Shown here piece by piece: positions 1 through 12,169 of a stretch of DNA of 64,000 nt. How positions within the stretch are numbered: the stretch's first letter is position 1; each line of letters opens with the position of its first letter. The translations under genes were made by a program, and so were the position numbers. The notes under the pieces were generated by a model. That model was not told where the DNA came from. It ran no database searches and saw nothing but the letters and a program-made list of their open reading frames with translations. This DNA is from Manis javanica (Eukaryota > Chordata > Mammalia > Pholidota > Manidae): positions 40,800,001-40,864,000 of the forward strand of contig NC_133158.1 in assembly GCF_040802235.1 (NCBI RefSeq), written 5' to 3'.

Positions 1-2998
1 TCATTTGCAAAGATCATGTGAAACACCAAAAAACATTCTGACTAAAGATGCAAGTTGAAAAAATGAAATAAAATACTAAAATAAAGATGAATGCTTCTTC
101 TTTCTTGGGGTAGAGAGGAACTTCTCAAGTTTGATAGGAAAGGAGAGATCATAAAGAAAAGACTACTAGATTTGACTTAAGAGGGCAACCCATTTGTACA
201 GAAAAATACCAGAAGACATTAAAATGGATATAACAAGCTAAAGAAAAATTGCAACCTACATGAGGACTATGTGAGAGTTAATATCTTTAACATATAAAGG
301 TATTCAAATCAGTAGAAAATGACAGATACTCAAGAGTTAAAAAAGAAAAAGGAAGAGAAGAGACTCTCCATCTTCATGAAAGCTTTACTCCACAGCCCAA
401 CAGCCTCAAGGGCTGGAATCCAGCTCCATTCACCGGTCTCCTTTGGGGTCTTTGAACACTGGACCCCGACAATGTTTAACACGTGCACAGATAATAAAAC
501 TGGTGTCACACACTCCTGTTTGTAAATGTGTCATAAAGGGAATATCTTGGCATAAAGACAAGTTAAACGGAGGAAGCAGGTGTGACATCATGGTGCCTGC
601 AGCAATTTTAACAGAGAGGCGCCCCTACGACCACAGCGTGTCCAGGACGGTCACCTGGCAGCCCTCTTTGCAAGGCTCCAGTGGCAGCTCTAGAGTGGGT
701 GCTACTGGGCAGGAGATCTTTACTGGGGCTGGGCGGCTAATGCTCTCATCCAGAAGCAGGGAAGACAGGAAGCATGCGGTCTAGGCAGGAGAAAGGGACA
801 TCTGGTCATTCGAGTGGGTGGCACGTGCCCTTGTTTTTCTGTTTATAACAGACTTGGAAGGAATCTTGGCTTTTCCACTCACGTTAGCAAGGTCATAGAG
901 CGGCCATCTGAGGCCAGCTGTGAGGTCTTTGATGTCTGCCTGGAGCACCCCGGGACCTCGCTGTGAGGCCCAGCCAGCTGCAAGAGGTCAGGGGCTGCCT
1001 CCTCTCCCATCTTGGCCTCTGATGCTGAAGCCCTGAGCCTGGGTTGTCTGTCTCTGCAGCCTGACCCAGCCTGTCCTGTCCAAGGCCCCAAGCCGCGAGC
1101 CGCGGCCAGCAGCTTCTCCCAGCTTCTGGAAGCCTGGTCACAGGGAGTATTGGGAACAGGCCCCACCCCTGCTTGGAGGTTCATGATTTCCATCAATGCA
1201 CCGTCTCTGAGACTTCCCACAGGAAACATGCCCACATAGCCCTCCATTTCCCCAAACCTATTTAAGCAAAGACTGTTCTCTTTATGGAACATTTACAAAC
1301 ACTATACATAAAATTGTGTTCATGAAGCCAGTTTGCGAAATTAGCTCCAGAAACCTAAGACCCCTGAAGCCAGCCTCACCCCAGGAACTTGCCATCGAGT
1401 GAAAGCTTGAGGTTGGAAGTCAGAGAGTCACTCAGGGCCAGGGTTACCCTGGTTTGCAACGCCCCCCGCCCACAACTCAGGGCCTAGCAGAGGCTGTCTC
1501 TGTACCACCTCTGTCCAATGACCCAAAGCAGCCAGGAGCCCACCCCTGACATCTGCAGGAAATGGAAAGAAGCCCCCAGATGGACGTTCAGTATCCTGTC
1601 ACTTCCCAAATGCCACTTCAGGATGGAGGTACCCAGTGGTCGCAGAGACAGCATGCGCTCTGGGGGAGGCATGTGGCTGCTCCCTCAATTTGTCTGAGGT
1701 GTCCCCCTCCTGCTACACCGGGGGTCATGGCAGGAGCAGGGAAGGGCAGCATGAGGCTTGAAGTGGCTGGGGGTGTCCCTCACCAGCACCAGGAAATAAG
1801 TGTCGGACTTGGCTCCCTGGCACCAGGATGGGATGCACCCTGGCTGCACCTGCCCACCCAGAACCATTTGGGCCAGGACCTGAGGCTGCCTGGACTCAGG
1901 GTGCCCTCAGAATGTCCCTGGGCCCAACAGCACCTGAGCCATGCCAGGATCAAGCTGTGGGTCACCCAATCAGGCCGGGTAAGACATGATCACATGCCCA
2001 CTATGGCTCTGAGGGTGTGGGGGCTCATGCCAGGAGTGTCAACAGGTCCTCACTGAGCCTGTACCAGCCCCATGGATGTCCTGGCATATAGGAGGGCAGG
2101 GTTGAGGTGGCCTGGGTTGGGGTTTGCTGTGGGAACTTCAGAGCCACCCCTCATAAGGCATGATGCTATGACCAGGGCTGGGGGGAGATTTCAGCTTGGC
2201 AGGTGGTTCCTGTGGAGATGGAGGGCCTGTTTTAGGTCCTGCCCTTTGATTCCATAGGGGTCCCTCCACATGTGTGATCTCAGGGCCCTCTGGGGTATTA
2301 TGGATGAGGACAGGTGGCCAGAAGTCCACTCAGCCCAGCTCTCGTGGCCAGCAGAGTGGGCCTGCATATCTCAGAGTCTTATCCTAGTGGTGGCCTTGAA
2401 GAGCTGATCACCAAGATGTTGGTTCCCCAGAGGAGAGACCACCAAGGCACCGCATTCCCTGCTCCAGTTGGCCCTGGTCTCTGCTAAGTTACAGCAGGCT
2501 GTACAGGAACTCAGAGGCTTGGGTGGGAAGGCACCAGCATGGGAGCACCCCAGAGCCACACAAGGGCTTCCACACCAACCTGGGCAGAACCCCTGAGCCC
2601 TGGCCCCACACTGTGAAGGCCAGGAGCTCCTGCCTGACATACCGTCCAACTGTGAGGAGTCTGTCACTTCTCAGAGCTGGGGTGGCCCCTGGAGCCCCAT
2701 GTCCCCTTTGGTCAGCAGGAACTACAGACAGAGGCAGGGGAGTTGGGTGTGACACTGAGGCCAGGCTATGCAGTTGGGCGACAGAGGGGCCTGCATCCCA
2801 ATCACCCCTGGTTCCTGTAATCATTTTCAACCCAGTGTCCTTATTTAAAAACAAAGCTAAATTAAATAAAAGAAGATAAAGTGATCTAGATAATTTTACT
2901 CATTTTCCCTCTACTTAAAATTTTTGAAATAAACTATTTCAGAATAAATATTCTAAAATGTTTAGAAAGATATTCTAAATGTTCTGTGCTCATTTATT
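1..2998. other. Intergenic region, no gene recognised
   Basis: The first 300 bases and the stretch after about 2820 are AT-rich; the middle (about 880-2800) is GC-richer. Open frames here are short (up to 164 codons), overlap on both strands and match no family I know. I see no splice-consistent exon set. By analogy with human 21q22.3 this would be the spacer between DNMT3L and the divergent AIRE gene, but no AIRE exon is visible. Confidence 0.5.
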
Positions 2999-3279
2999 AG
3001 AAGAATTAGTATTGTCATAGCATCTATATCACCCAAAGCAATCTACAGATATAGTGCAATCCCTATCAAAATTTCAATTCCAAAGAAAAACCAAAATATG
3101 TACAGAAACACTATAGACCCTGAACAGCCAAAGCAATCTTGAAGACAAAGGAACAAAGCTGGAGACATCACATTTCCTGATTTCAGAATATATTACTAAG
3201 CTTTAGTAGTTAAAACAGTATGGCATTGGCATAAAAATAGACACATATAGATCAATAGACAGATATAAAATAGACATCC
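2999..3279 (+). mobile_element. Old L1 ORF2 fragment, 5' half of a split copy
   Basis: From about 2999 the sequence follows the late reverse-transcriptase part of L1 ORF2 (the stretch around AAAGCAATCTACAGAT), with many stops. It ends at the 9-bp TAGACATCC (3271-3279), where a younger L1 is inserted. The same ORF2 alignment resumes at 9443. Decay is much greater than in the inserted element. Confidence 0.75.
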
Positions 3280-4106
3280 TGAGGGTGGAACCAAGATGGT
3301 GGTGTGAGTAGAGCAACAGAAATATCCTCCCAAAACCATATATATCTTTGAAAATACAACAAATACAACTCTTCCTAAAAGAGAGACCAGCAAATACAGC
3401 ACAACAGCCAGGCTACATCTACATCTGAGAGAACTCAGCACCTCACGAAGGGGGTAAGATACAAGCCACGGCCAGGCGGGACCCGAGCACCCCCCCACAC
3501 CAGCTCCCGGCTGGAGGAGAGGAGTCGGAGCAGGGAGGTAGAGGGAGCAGAGCCCTAAATACCCAGCCCTAGTCATCCACACCAGAAACACAGACACACA
3601 GTGTGTGGTGTGCTGGGTACTAGGGAAACAGAACAGTGAAACCTGCGAGCGGGTCCCCACAGCCAGTGCCCCTGGGACAAAAGAAAAGCGAGTGCGTTTT
3701 GAAAGTCTTAAAAGGACAGGAGCCTCACAGCTGGATAGAAGTGTCCCAGCACACTCAGCCCAGTAGCTGGGAATCCTCAGGAACTCCGGGCGCCCTAACC
3801 CCCTGGGTGGCAGTGCAGCTCGGAGGCCCCTCACGGTGATAAACAGCTTCCCATCAATCCCCCCTCTGGCGTGGCCGCACCACAGCAAGGGAGCAGCCTG
3901 AGAGTGGCCGCGCCCACAGCAACCACCCAGAGCCTCCTCTGAAGCCACCTGGGCCAGACTCAGAGGCCCCATCAATGCACAGCTGCCCAGCACAAGCCGC
4001 TAGGGGTTGCCATTCTTGCAGGAGAGGAAGGCAACCAGCAAGCAGGAAGGAACTTTGTTCTCCCAGCTGACACATGTGCCAACTGCCCATGACTACCTCT
4101 ATCACC
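3280..4106 (+). promoter_or_regulatory. L1 5'UTR with internal promoter region
   Basis: About 827 bp between the target-site duplication and the ORF1 start. It is GC-richer than the ORFs and starts with a GGTGGAACCAAGATGG motif typical of the 5' end of full-length mammalian L1s. In the family this segment carries an internal RNA polymerase II promoter. A long antisense open frame runs through it (3196-3993, minus), but I see no support for a product. Confidence 0.6.
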
Positions 4107-4958
4107 ATGAAAAGGCAGAAGAATTTGATCCAGACAAGAATATCCCAGAAAATCCCCAAGAAGGAGCCTGGGGAGGTAGATTTAACCAATCTTCCTGAAA
4201 AAGAATTCAAAATAAAGGTCATAACCATGCTGATGGAGCTGCAGAGAAATATGCAAGAGCTAACAGATAAAGTTGGGAGGGAGAATACAGAAATAAAGCA
4301 ATCTCTGGAAGGACTTAAGAGCAGAATGGACAAGATGCAAGAGGCCATTAATGGAATACAAACCAGAGAACAGGAACACAGAGAAGCTGATGCAAAGATA
4401 GATAAAAGGATCTCCAGAAATGAAACAATATTAAGAGAACTGTGTGACCAATCCAAAAGGAAGAATATCTGCATTATAGGGGTACCAGAAGAAGAAGAGA
4501 GGGAAAAAGGGATAGAAAGTGTATTTGAAGAAATAATTGCTGAAAACTTCCCCAAACTGCGGGAGGAAATAGTCTCTCAGACTATGGAAGCCCACAGAAT
4601 TCCAAACACAAGGGACCCAAGGAGGAGAACATCAAGACATATAATAACTAAAATGGCAAAGATCAAGGACAAGGACAGAGTATTAAAGGCAGCCAGAGAG
4701 AGAAAAAAGGTCACCTACAAAGGAAAACCCATCAGGCTATCATCAGACTTCTCAACAGAAACCTTACAGGCCAGAAGAGAATGGCATGATATATTTAATG
4801 CAATGAAACAGAAGGGGCTTGAACCAAGAATACTGTATCCAGCAAGATTATCATTTAAATATGATGGCGGGATTAAACAATTCCCAGACAAGCAAAAGTT
4901 AAGGGAATTTGCCTCCCACAAACCATCTGTACAGGGTATTTTAGAGGGACCGCTCTAG
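4107..4958 (+). CDS. L1 ORF1 protein, RNA-binding chaperone, intact frame
   Basis: An uninterrupted 283-codon frame from an ATG in good context (atcaccATGa) to a stop at 4956-4958. ORF1p is a trimeric single-stranded nucleic-acid-binding chaperone that coats L1 RNA in the cytoplasmic ribonucleoprotein. The layout fits the family: a heptad-rich helical part at about residues 30-120, an RRM-like domain at about 125-215 with an IIGVPEEEE stretch, and a C-terminal domain containing LSFKYDGGIKQFPDKQKLRE. Upstream in-frame ATGs exist (frame opens at 4074), but 4107 fits family length. It remains open although ORF2 of the same copy is disrupted. Expression is unknown. Confidence 0.85.
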   Translation: MKRQKNLIQTRISQKIPKKEPGEVDLTNLPEKEFKIKVITMLMELQRNMQELTDKVGRENTEIKQSLEGLKSRMDKMQEAINGIQTREQEHREADAKIDKRISRNETILRELCDQSKRKNICIIGVPEEEEREKGIESVFEEIIAENFPKLREEIVSQTMEAHRIPNTRDPRRRTSRHIITKMAKIKDKDRVLKAARERKKVTYKGKPIRLSSDFSTETLQARREWHDIFNAMKQKGLEPRILYPARLSFKYDGGIKQFPDKQKLREFASHKPSVQGILEGPL

Positions 4959-5271
4959 GTGGGAGCACTCCTAAGACTAAACAGATGTCACCAGAGAAAA
5001 TAAAATCACAGAAAAGAAAGAAGACCAACCAAATACTAACTAAAGGCAAAAAATAAAATCAACTACCCACAAAAGCAGTCAATGGAAACACAAAAGAGCA
5101 CAGAAAAAAACACCTAACATATAAATAATGGAGGAGGAGGAATAAGAAGGGAGAGAAACAAAGAATAATCAGACTGTGTTTATAATAGCTCAGTAAGTGA
5201 GCTAAGTTAGACAGTTAGATAGTAAAGAGGCTAACCTTGAACCTTTGGTAACCACAAATCTAAAGCCTGCA

Positions 5272-8200
5272 ATGGCAATAAGTACATATCTTTCAATAGT
5301 CACCCTAAATGTAAATGAACTGAATGCACCAATCAAAAGATGCAGAGTAATAGAATGGATAAAAAAGCAAGACCCATCTATATGCTGCTTACAAGAGACT
5401 CACCTCAAACCCAAAGACACGCACAGACTAAAAGTCAAGGGATGGAAAAAGATATTCATGCAAACAACAGGGAGAAAAAAGCAGGTATTGCAGTACTAGT
5501 ATCAGACAAAATAGACTTCAAAACAAAGAAAGTAACAAGAGATAAAGAAGGACATTGCATAATGATAAAGGGCTCAGTCCAACAAGAGGATATAACCATT
5601 ATAAATATATATGCACCCAACACAGGAGCACCAACATATGTGAAACAAATACTAACAGAATTAAAGGAGGAAACAGAATGCAATGCATTCATTTTGGGAG
5701 ACTTCAGCACATCACTCACCCCAAAGGACAGATCCACCAGACAGAAAATAAGTAAGGACACAGAGGCACTGAACAACACACTAGAACAGATGGACCTAAT
5801 AGACATCTACAGAACTCTACACCCCAAAGCAGCAAGGAACACATTCTTCTCAAGTGCACATGGAGCATTTTCCAGAATAGACCACATACTAGGCCACAAA
5901 AAGAGCCTCAGTAAATTCAAAAAGATTGAAATTCTACCAACCAATTTCTCAGACCTCAAAGGTATAAAACTAGAAATAAATTGTACCAAGAAAGCAAAAA
6001 GGCTCACAAACACATGGAGGCTTAACAACATGCTCCTAAATAATCAATGGATCAATGACTAAATCAAAATAGAGATCAAGCAATATATGGAGACAAATGA
6101 CAGCAACAACACAAAGCCCCAAATTCTGTGGGATGCAGCGAAAACAGTCTTAAGAGGAAAGTATATAGCAATCCAGGCATATTTAAAGAAGGAAGAAAAA
6201 TCCCAAATGAATAGTTTAACATCACATTTATTGAAATTGGAAAAAGAAAAACAAATGAGGCCTAAAGTCAGCAGAAGGAGGGACATAATAAAGATCAAAG
6301 AAGAAATAAATAAAATTGAGAAGAATAAAACAATAGAAAAAATCAATGAAACCAAGAGCTGGTTCTTTGAGAAAATAAACAAAATAGATAAGCCCCTAGC
6401 CAGATTTATTAAGAGAAAAAGAGAGTCAACACACATCAACAGAATCAGAAACAAGAAAGGAAAAATCATGATGGATCTCACAGAAATACAAAGAATTATT
6501 AGAGAATACTATGAAAACCTATATGCTAACAGGCTGGGAAATCTAGGAGAAATGGGCAACTTTCTAGAAAAATACAACTTTCCAAGACTGACCCAGAAAG
6601 AAACAGAAAATTTAAACAGACCAATTACCAGCAACAAAATTGAAGCAGTAATCAAAAAACTACCCAAGAGCAAAACGCCCGGGCCATATGGATTTACCTT
6701 GGAGTTTTATCAGACATACAGTGAAGACATAATACCCATTCTCCTTAAAGTTTTCCAAAAAATAGAAGAGGAGAGAATACTCCCAAACTCATTCTATGAA
6801 GCCAGCATCACCCTACTACCAAAACCAGGCAAAGACCCCACCATAAAAGAAAATTACAAACCAATATCCCTGATGAACATAGATGCAAAAATACTCAACA
6901 AAATATTAGCAAACCGAATTCAAAACTACATCAAAAGGATCATATACCACAACCAAGTGGGATTCATCCCAGGGAAGCAAGGATGGTACAACATTTGAAA
7001 ATCTATCAAGATCATCCATTACATCAACAAAAAGAAGGACAAAAAAACACATGATCATTCCCATAGATGCTGAAAGAGCATTTGACAAAATTCAACATCC
7101 ATTCATGATAAAAACTCTCAACAAAATGGGTATAGAGGGCAAGTACCTCAACATAATAAAGGCCATATATGATAAACCCACAGACAACATCATACTTAAC
7201 AGCGAGAAGCTGAAAGCTTTTCCTCTGAGATCGGGAACAAGACAGGGATGCCCACTCTCCCCACTGTTATTCAACATAGTGCTGGAGGTCCGAGCCACAG
7301 CAATTAGACAAAACAAAGTAATATAAGGAATCCAGATTAGTAAAGAAGAAGTGAAACTGTCACTATTTGCTGATGACATGATATTGTACATAAAAAACCC
7401 TAAAGACTCCGCTCCAAAACTACTACAACTAATATCTGAATTCAGCAAAGTTGCAGGATACAAAATTAATGCACAGAAATCTGTTGCATTCCTTTACACT
7501 AACAATGAACTAGCAGAAAGAGAAATCAGGAAAACAATTACATTCACAATTGCATCAAAAAGAATAAAATACCTAGGAATAAACCTAACCAAGGAGGTGA
7601 AAGACCTATACCATGAAAACTACAAGACACTCTTAAGAAAAATTGAAGAGGGTACTAACAAATGGAAACTCATCCCATGCTCTTGATTAGGAAGCATTAA
7701 TATTGTCAAATGGCCATCCTGCCCAAAGCAATCTACAGATTCAACGCAATCCCTATCAAATTACCAGCAGCACTCTTCAACAAACTGGAACAAATAATTC
7801 AAAATTTCATACGGAACCACCAAAGACCCCAAATAGCCAAAGCAATCTTGAGAAGGAAGAATAAAGTGGGGGGATCTCCCTCCCCAACTTCAAGCTCTAC
7901 TACAAAGCCACAGCAATCAAGACAATTTGGTACTGCCACAAGAACAGTCCCACAGACCAGTGGAACAGAATAGAGATTCCAGACATTAACCCAAACATAT
8001 ATAGTTAATTAATATACAATAAAGGAGCCATGGACATACAATGGCAAAATGACAGCCTCTTCAACAGTTGGTGTTGGCAAAACTGGACAGCTACATGTAA
8101 GAGAATGAAACTGGATCATTGTCTAAGCCCATACACAAAAGTAAATTCGAAATGGATCAAAGACCTGAATGTAAGTCATGAAACCATTAAACTCTTAGGA

Positions 8201-9085
8201 AAAAACATAGGCAAAAATCTCTTGGACATAAACATGAGCAACTTCTTCATGAACATATCTCCCTGGGCAAGGGAAACAAAAGCAAAAATGAACAAGTGGG
8301 ACTATGTCAAGCTGAAAAGCTTCTGTACAGCAAAGGACACCATCAATAGAACAAAAAGGTATCCTACAGTATGGGAGAATATATTCATAAATGACAGATC
8401 CGATAAAGGGTTGACATCCAAAATATATAAAGAGCTCATGCACCTCAACAAACAAAAAGCAAATAATCCAATTAAAAAATGGGCAGAGGAGCTGAACAGA
8501 CAGTTCTCCACAGAAGAAATTCAGATGGCCAACAGACACATGAAAAGATGCTCCACATCGCTTGTCATCAGAGAAATGCAAATTGAAACCACAATGAGAT
8601 ATCACTTCACACCAGTAAGGATCGCCACCATCCAAAAGACAGACAACAACAAATGTTGGTGAGGTTGTGGAGAAAGGGGAACCCTCCTGCACTGCTGGTG
8701 GGAATGTAAATTAGTTCAACCATTGTGGAAAGCAGTATGGAGGTTCCTCAAAAAACTCAAAATAGAAATACCATTTGACCCAAGAATTCCACTTCTAGGA
8801 ATTTACCCTAAGAATGCAGTAGCCCAGTTTGAAAAAGACAAATGCACCCCTCTGTTTTTTGCAGCACTATTTACAATAGCCAAGGAACCTAAGTGTCCAT
8901 CAGTAGATGAATGGATAAAGAAGATGTGGTACATATACACAGTGGAATATTATTCAGCCATCAGAAGAAAACAAATCCTACCATTTGCAACAGCATGGAT
9001 GGAGCTAGAGGGTATTATGCTCAGTGAAATAAGCCAGGCAGAGAAAAATAAGTACCAAATGATTTCACTGATCTGTGGAGTATAA
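5272..9085 (+). pseudogene. L1 ORF2 (endonuclease/reverse transcriptase), disrupted
   Basis: The start codon at 5272 opens the endonuclease domain, and similarity continues to the Cys-rich C-terminus ending at 9085. The frame is broken: a shift near 5456; a stop at 6060-6062 (a CAA-to-TAA change in context); a stop at 6996-6998; a shift near 7040; stops at 7324-7326 and 7684-7686; shifts near 7700 and 7875; further stops near 8008 and at 8660-8662. Remaining open blocks are 5340-6062, 6087-6998, 7051-7326, 7351-7686, 8030-8662 and 8723-9085. The reverse-transcriptase active-site region (FADDM) lies at about 7366-7380. No functional enzyme can be made from this copy. Confidence 0.9.
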
Positions 9086-9442
9086 GAACAAAGGAAAACT
9101 GAAGGAACAAAACAGCAGCAGAATCACAGAACCCAAGAATGGACTAACAGTTACCAAAGGGAAAGGGTCTGGGGAGGATGGGTGGAAGGGAGGGATAAGG
9201 GCAGGGAAAAAGAAAGGGGGCATTACAATTAGCATGTATAATGTTGGGGGAGGCACGGAGAGGGCTGTGCAACACAGAGAAGACAAGTAGTGATTCTACA
9301 GCATCTTACTACACTGCTGGACAGTGACTGTAATGAGGTTTGTGGGGGGGGGACTTGGTGATGGGGGGAGTCCAATAAACATACTGTTCCTCATGTAATT
9401 GTAGATTAACGATACCAAAATAAAAAATAGAAAATAAAAAAG

Positions 9443-10700
9443 TAGACATCCCAGAAATAAACCCACACATATGTGGTTTATTGATTTATGACAAAGGAGG
9501 CAAGGGTATACAATGGGGAAAAGACAGTTTTTTCTTCAAATGGTGTTGAGAAAACTGGACAGCTGTGTGGAAGAGAATGAAACTGGATGACTACCATATA
9601 CCATGTACAAAAATAAACTCAAAATGGATTACAACTTGAACATTGGACCTGAAACCATAAACTTGCAGAAGAAACCATAGGTAGTATGCACGTTGACTAA
9701 GGTCTTGGTGATGATTCTTTGGCAAAGGCAACAAAAGCAAAAATAAGCAAATGGGATGACATCAAACTAAAAAGGTTCTGCTCAGCAAAGTAAACCAGCA
9801 AAATAAAAAGGCAAACCTGCTGAATGGGAGGAAATACTTTCAAATCATGTATCTGATTAGGGGCTAATACCCAAAATATATAAGGAACTCATACAACTCA
9901 ATAGCAATAAAACAAACATTTCAATTTAAAAGTAGGCAGAAGATCTGAACAGACATTTTTCAAAAGAAGACATACAGATGCCAACAGACACATGAAAAGA
10001 TGCTCAACATCGCTAATGATCAGGGAAATGTAATCACAATGAACCATCACCTCACACCTGTTAGAAATTCTGTCTAGTATCAAGAAGTGTTGGCGAGGAT
10101 GTGGAGAAAAGAAAACACTGTGCACTGTTGCAGGAGTATATGTTGGTGCAGCCCCTACGGGAAAACAGTATGCAGCTTCCTCAAAAAATTAAAACATATG
10201 ATTTAGGAATTCCACTCCCGGGTATTTATCTGAAGAAAATTAAAACACTAACTGGGAAAGATATCTGCACCCCTGTGTTCACTGTGGCAATACCTACAAT
10301 AGTCAAGATATGGCAGCAACCTAAGTGTCGATGGATGGATGGATGGATGGATGGATGGATAAAAAAGATGTGACACATATATACAATGGAGTATTATGCA
10401 GTTATTAAAGGAATGAAATCTTGTCACTCGCAAGAACAAGAATGGACCTTGAGGGCATTATGCTAAGCAAGACAAGTCAGAGAAAGACAAATACCTTTGA
10501 CCTCACTTATATGTGAACCTAAAACAAAACAAAACAAGACCTCCTGAACTCACAGATACAGAGAGAGGCTGGTGGTTGCCAGGGAGCAGTGGGCAACATG
10601 GGTGAAGAGGGTAGAAGGGCACAAACTCCCAGTTACAAAATAAGTAAGTCATGAGGATGTTATGGACAGCATGGCAGCTATAATAATGTTCTACTGTAAC
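9443..10700 (+). mobile_element. Old L1 fragment, 3' half (ORF2 end and 3'UTR)
   Basis: The sequence resumes the old L1 ORF2 exactly where 3279 stopped, beginning with the second copy of TAGACATCC. It runs through the Cys-rich ORF2 end (about 9960-10500) and into a 3'UTR ending near an A-run at about 10700. Stops and indels are frequent. It contains an ATGG microsatellite at 10331-10360. Confidence 0.8.
10331..10360. repeat. (ATGG)n microsatellite inside L1 ORF2
   Basis: About seven perfect GATG/ATGG tetranucleotide units. They lie at the place where other L1 copies in this window have only one or two such units (for example around 8908), so the array grew from L1 coding sequence. Confidence 0.9.
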
Positions 10701-10704
10701 AAAA

Positions 10705-10985
10705 AAAAAGCTATTTTAGAAGTTTTATATTTACAGAAAATGTGCAAAGCTGATACAGAGTTCCCATAAATCCTACACAGCTTCCCCTTTTATTAACATT
10801 CAGGGTTAGTGTGCTACATTTGTTACAATTAACAGACCAATGTGATACATTGTTAGTAATTGAACTAATAAGCCACAGTTCGCTCAGATTTCCTTAGTTT
10901 TCTGTAATGTGCTTTTCCCGTCCCAGGGCCTCACATGACACTTAGCCATCCTATCTCCATGGGCTCCTCTGGGCTGTAACAGTTT
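10705..10985 (+). mobile_element. Old L1 3'UTR-like fragment
   Basis: After an A-run, the sequence resembles a common old L1 3'-region (motifs such as ACAGAGTTCCCATA and TGCTACATTTGTTACAATTAA). No coding potential. Subfamily not assigned. Confidence 0.45.
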
Positions 10986-12054
10986 CAGACTTTCTTTGCT
11001 TCCAATGGCCCTGACAGTTTTGAGGAGTACTGGGCAGGTAATGCAGGACTGGACTGCAGGATGTTCCGCCATTGGGATTTTCTAGAGCTTTTCCCCTGGG
11101 TAGCTGTAGGGCTCATGGGCTGTTGGAAGGAAGGCCATAGCGGTGAGGTAGCCTCATCCCTTCTGGTCCCGTGCATGCCACCTATGATCTGTCGCTGGCT
11201 GTTGACCTTATCACCTGGTGAGGCATGTGTGTCAGGAGTCTAGCTGCAAAGGCGCCCTACCAGCTCTACTGCCCCTGATACAGGGACGCCCCAGGCCCAG
11301 CCCTCACCCAGTGGGGTGGGAGGGAGTCACGCTCCAGGCCTGCCCTGCTCCTGCCCAGCAGTACAAGGGGCAGTGGCACAGCTGCCAGGTGGTCCTCTGC
11401 CTCCTGCTGGGAGTCCCTGACTGAGACCCGGCAACTGAGCACCCCCCAAATGCCCCAAGTGCCCCTGGCCCATCCCCATGCAGTAAACACCCCCTCACTT
11501 TCTCTTCCTCGCCTCTCGGCCTGTATGCCACCCAGCTCCCTGAAATCTCACTGAACCCCCTCACCCTGAGCCCCACCCCAGCCTGGCCCAGCACCAAGTC
11601 CTCTAGGCCCTGCTCTTGAGCACCCAGTCCTCCACCCCTCACCCCACTGAGCTCCCCAGCTCCTCGCCCTGCCCTGAGACCCACCCACCCCTAACTCCAG
11701 CCTGCATCCAGCTCCCCCTTACCAAGCACCCTCCCCTCCACCGCCCCAGCCCCTCACTCTCCCGAGCTCTCAGCCGCTCCCCACCCGAGGGCTCCCCACC
11801 CAAGGGCTCCCCACCCGAGGGCTCCCCTCCCCTCCCTGTCACTGTATTCCCTAGCCCCTTCCCTTGTGAGCACCTCACCCCTCTGCCCTACACACGCCCA
11901 CCTGCACACTGAGGGTTTCCCGCCCCTCTCCGCCCCCGCACATCACGTGGGCACCCTGCACGCCCCCGCCCTCCACCCTGCTCCTCAGCCGCCCACCCCC
12001 AGTCCTTCCACCTGAAGGTGCCCGGCTGGTTTCGGAGGCCCCTCACCCGGGTCC
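10986..12054. other. GC-rich upstream flank of DNMT3L, possible 5' UTR/promoter
   Basis: A GC-rich, strongly C-biased + strand (especially 11500-11950). It contains 3.5 copies of a 15-bp tandem unit at about 11776-11830. No TATA box or clear CpG island is visible. A non-coding or very short first DNMT3L exon may lie here, but I cannot place it from sequence alone. Confidence 0.4.
11776..11830. repeat. Short 15-bp tandem repeat
   Basis: The unit GCTCCCCACCCGAGG is repeated about 3.5 times with one change (CGAGG to CAAGG in copy two). It is a small local duplication with no spacer structure. Confidence 0.8.
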
Positions 12055-12169
12055 ATGGCCCTCTCCTCCCCAGGGAGCCCCAGCCTGGAGACCATCCACC
12101 ATGGGGACCCTGACTCCGAACCTGCCGGACAGCTGGACGGGGAACCGTGGCTGCCACCCTGTGAAATCC
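12055..12169 (+). CDS. DNMT3L: DNMT3L first recognisable coding exon
   Basis: Encodes an acidic N-terminal segment ([21 protein letters not shown]) resembling the long N-terminus of mouse Dnmt3l rather than the short human one. The donor is ATCC|GTGAGG (exon ends 12169, phase 1). Its 5' edge is ambiguous: an ATG at 12055 is in frame, but a good acceptor (ctcctccccag) would start the exon at 12074. A strong-context ATG at 12101 is out of frame and is not the start. Confidence 0.6.

Larger units (their letters stand above)
3280..9442 (+). mobile_element. Nearly full-length LINE-1 retrotransposon
   Basis: A complete L1 layout in order: 5'UTR 3280-4106, ORF1 4107-4958, inter-ORF spacer 4959-5271, ORF2 5272-9085 (several frameshifts and stops), 3'UTR 9086-9415 with a G/A-rich tract at about 9163-9222, and an A-rich tail to 9442. 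It is flanked by the identical 9-bp repeat TAGACATCC at 3271-3279 and 9443-9451, the target-site duplication made by target-primed reverse transcription. It sits inside an older L1. ORF2 defects make it immobile by itself. Related full-length L1s occur in several placental orders, and I cannot name the subfamily. Confidence 0.93.

Noticed and set aside
1-2998. AIRE exons expected upstream by synteny
   Set aside because: No SAND or PHD finger motifs appear on either strand; the gene is probably outside the window.
3196-3993. A 265-codon antisense open frame across the L1 5'UTR
   Set aside because: It begins with a non-ATG codon, spans the L1 boundary into older DNA, and matches no known protein. 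GC-rich L1 5'UTRs often have long stop-free stretches, and the antisense ORF0 known from primates is not shown here.
11776-11830. CRISPR-like array
   Set aside because: Head-to-tail 15-bp units with no spacers in mammalian DNA; a minor tandem repeat.
12101-12103. ATG in a near-perfect Kozak context (ccaccATGg) as the DNMT3L start
   Set aside because: Its frame does not join the correct frame of the following exon, while the frame from 12055 does.
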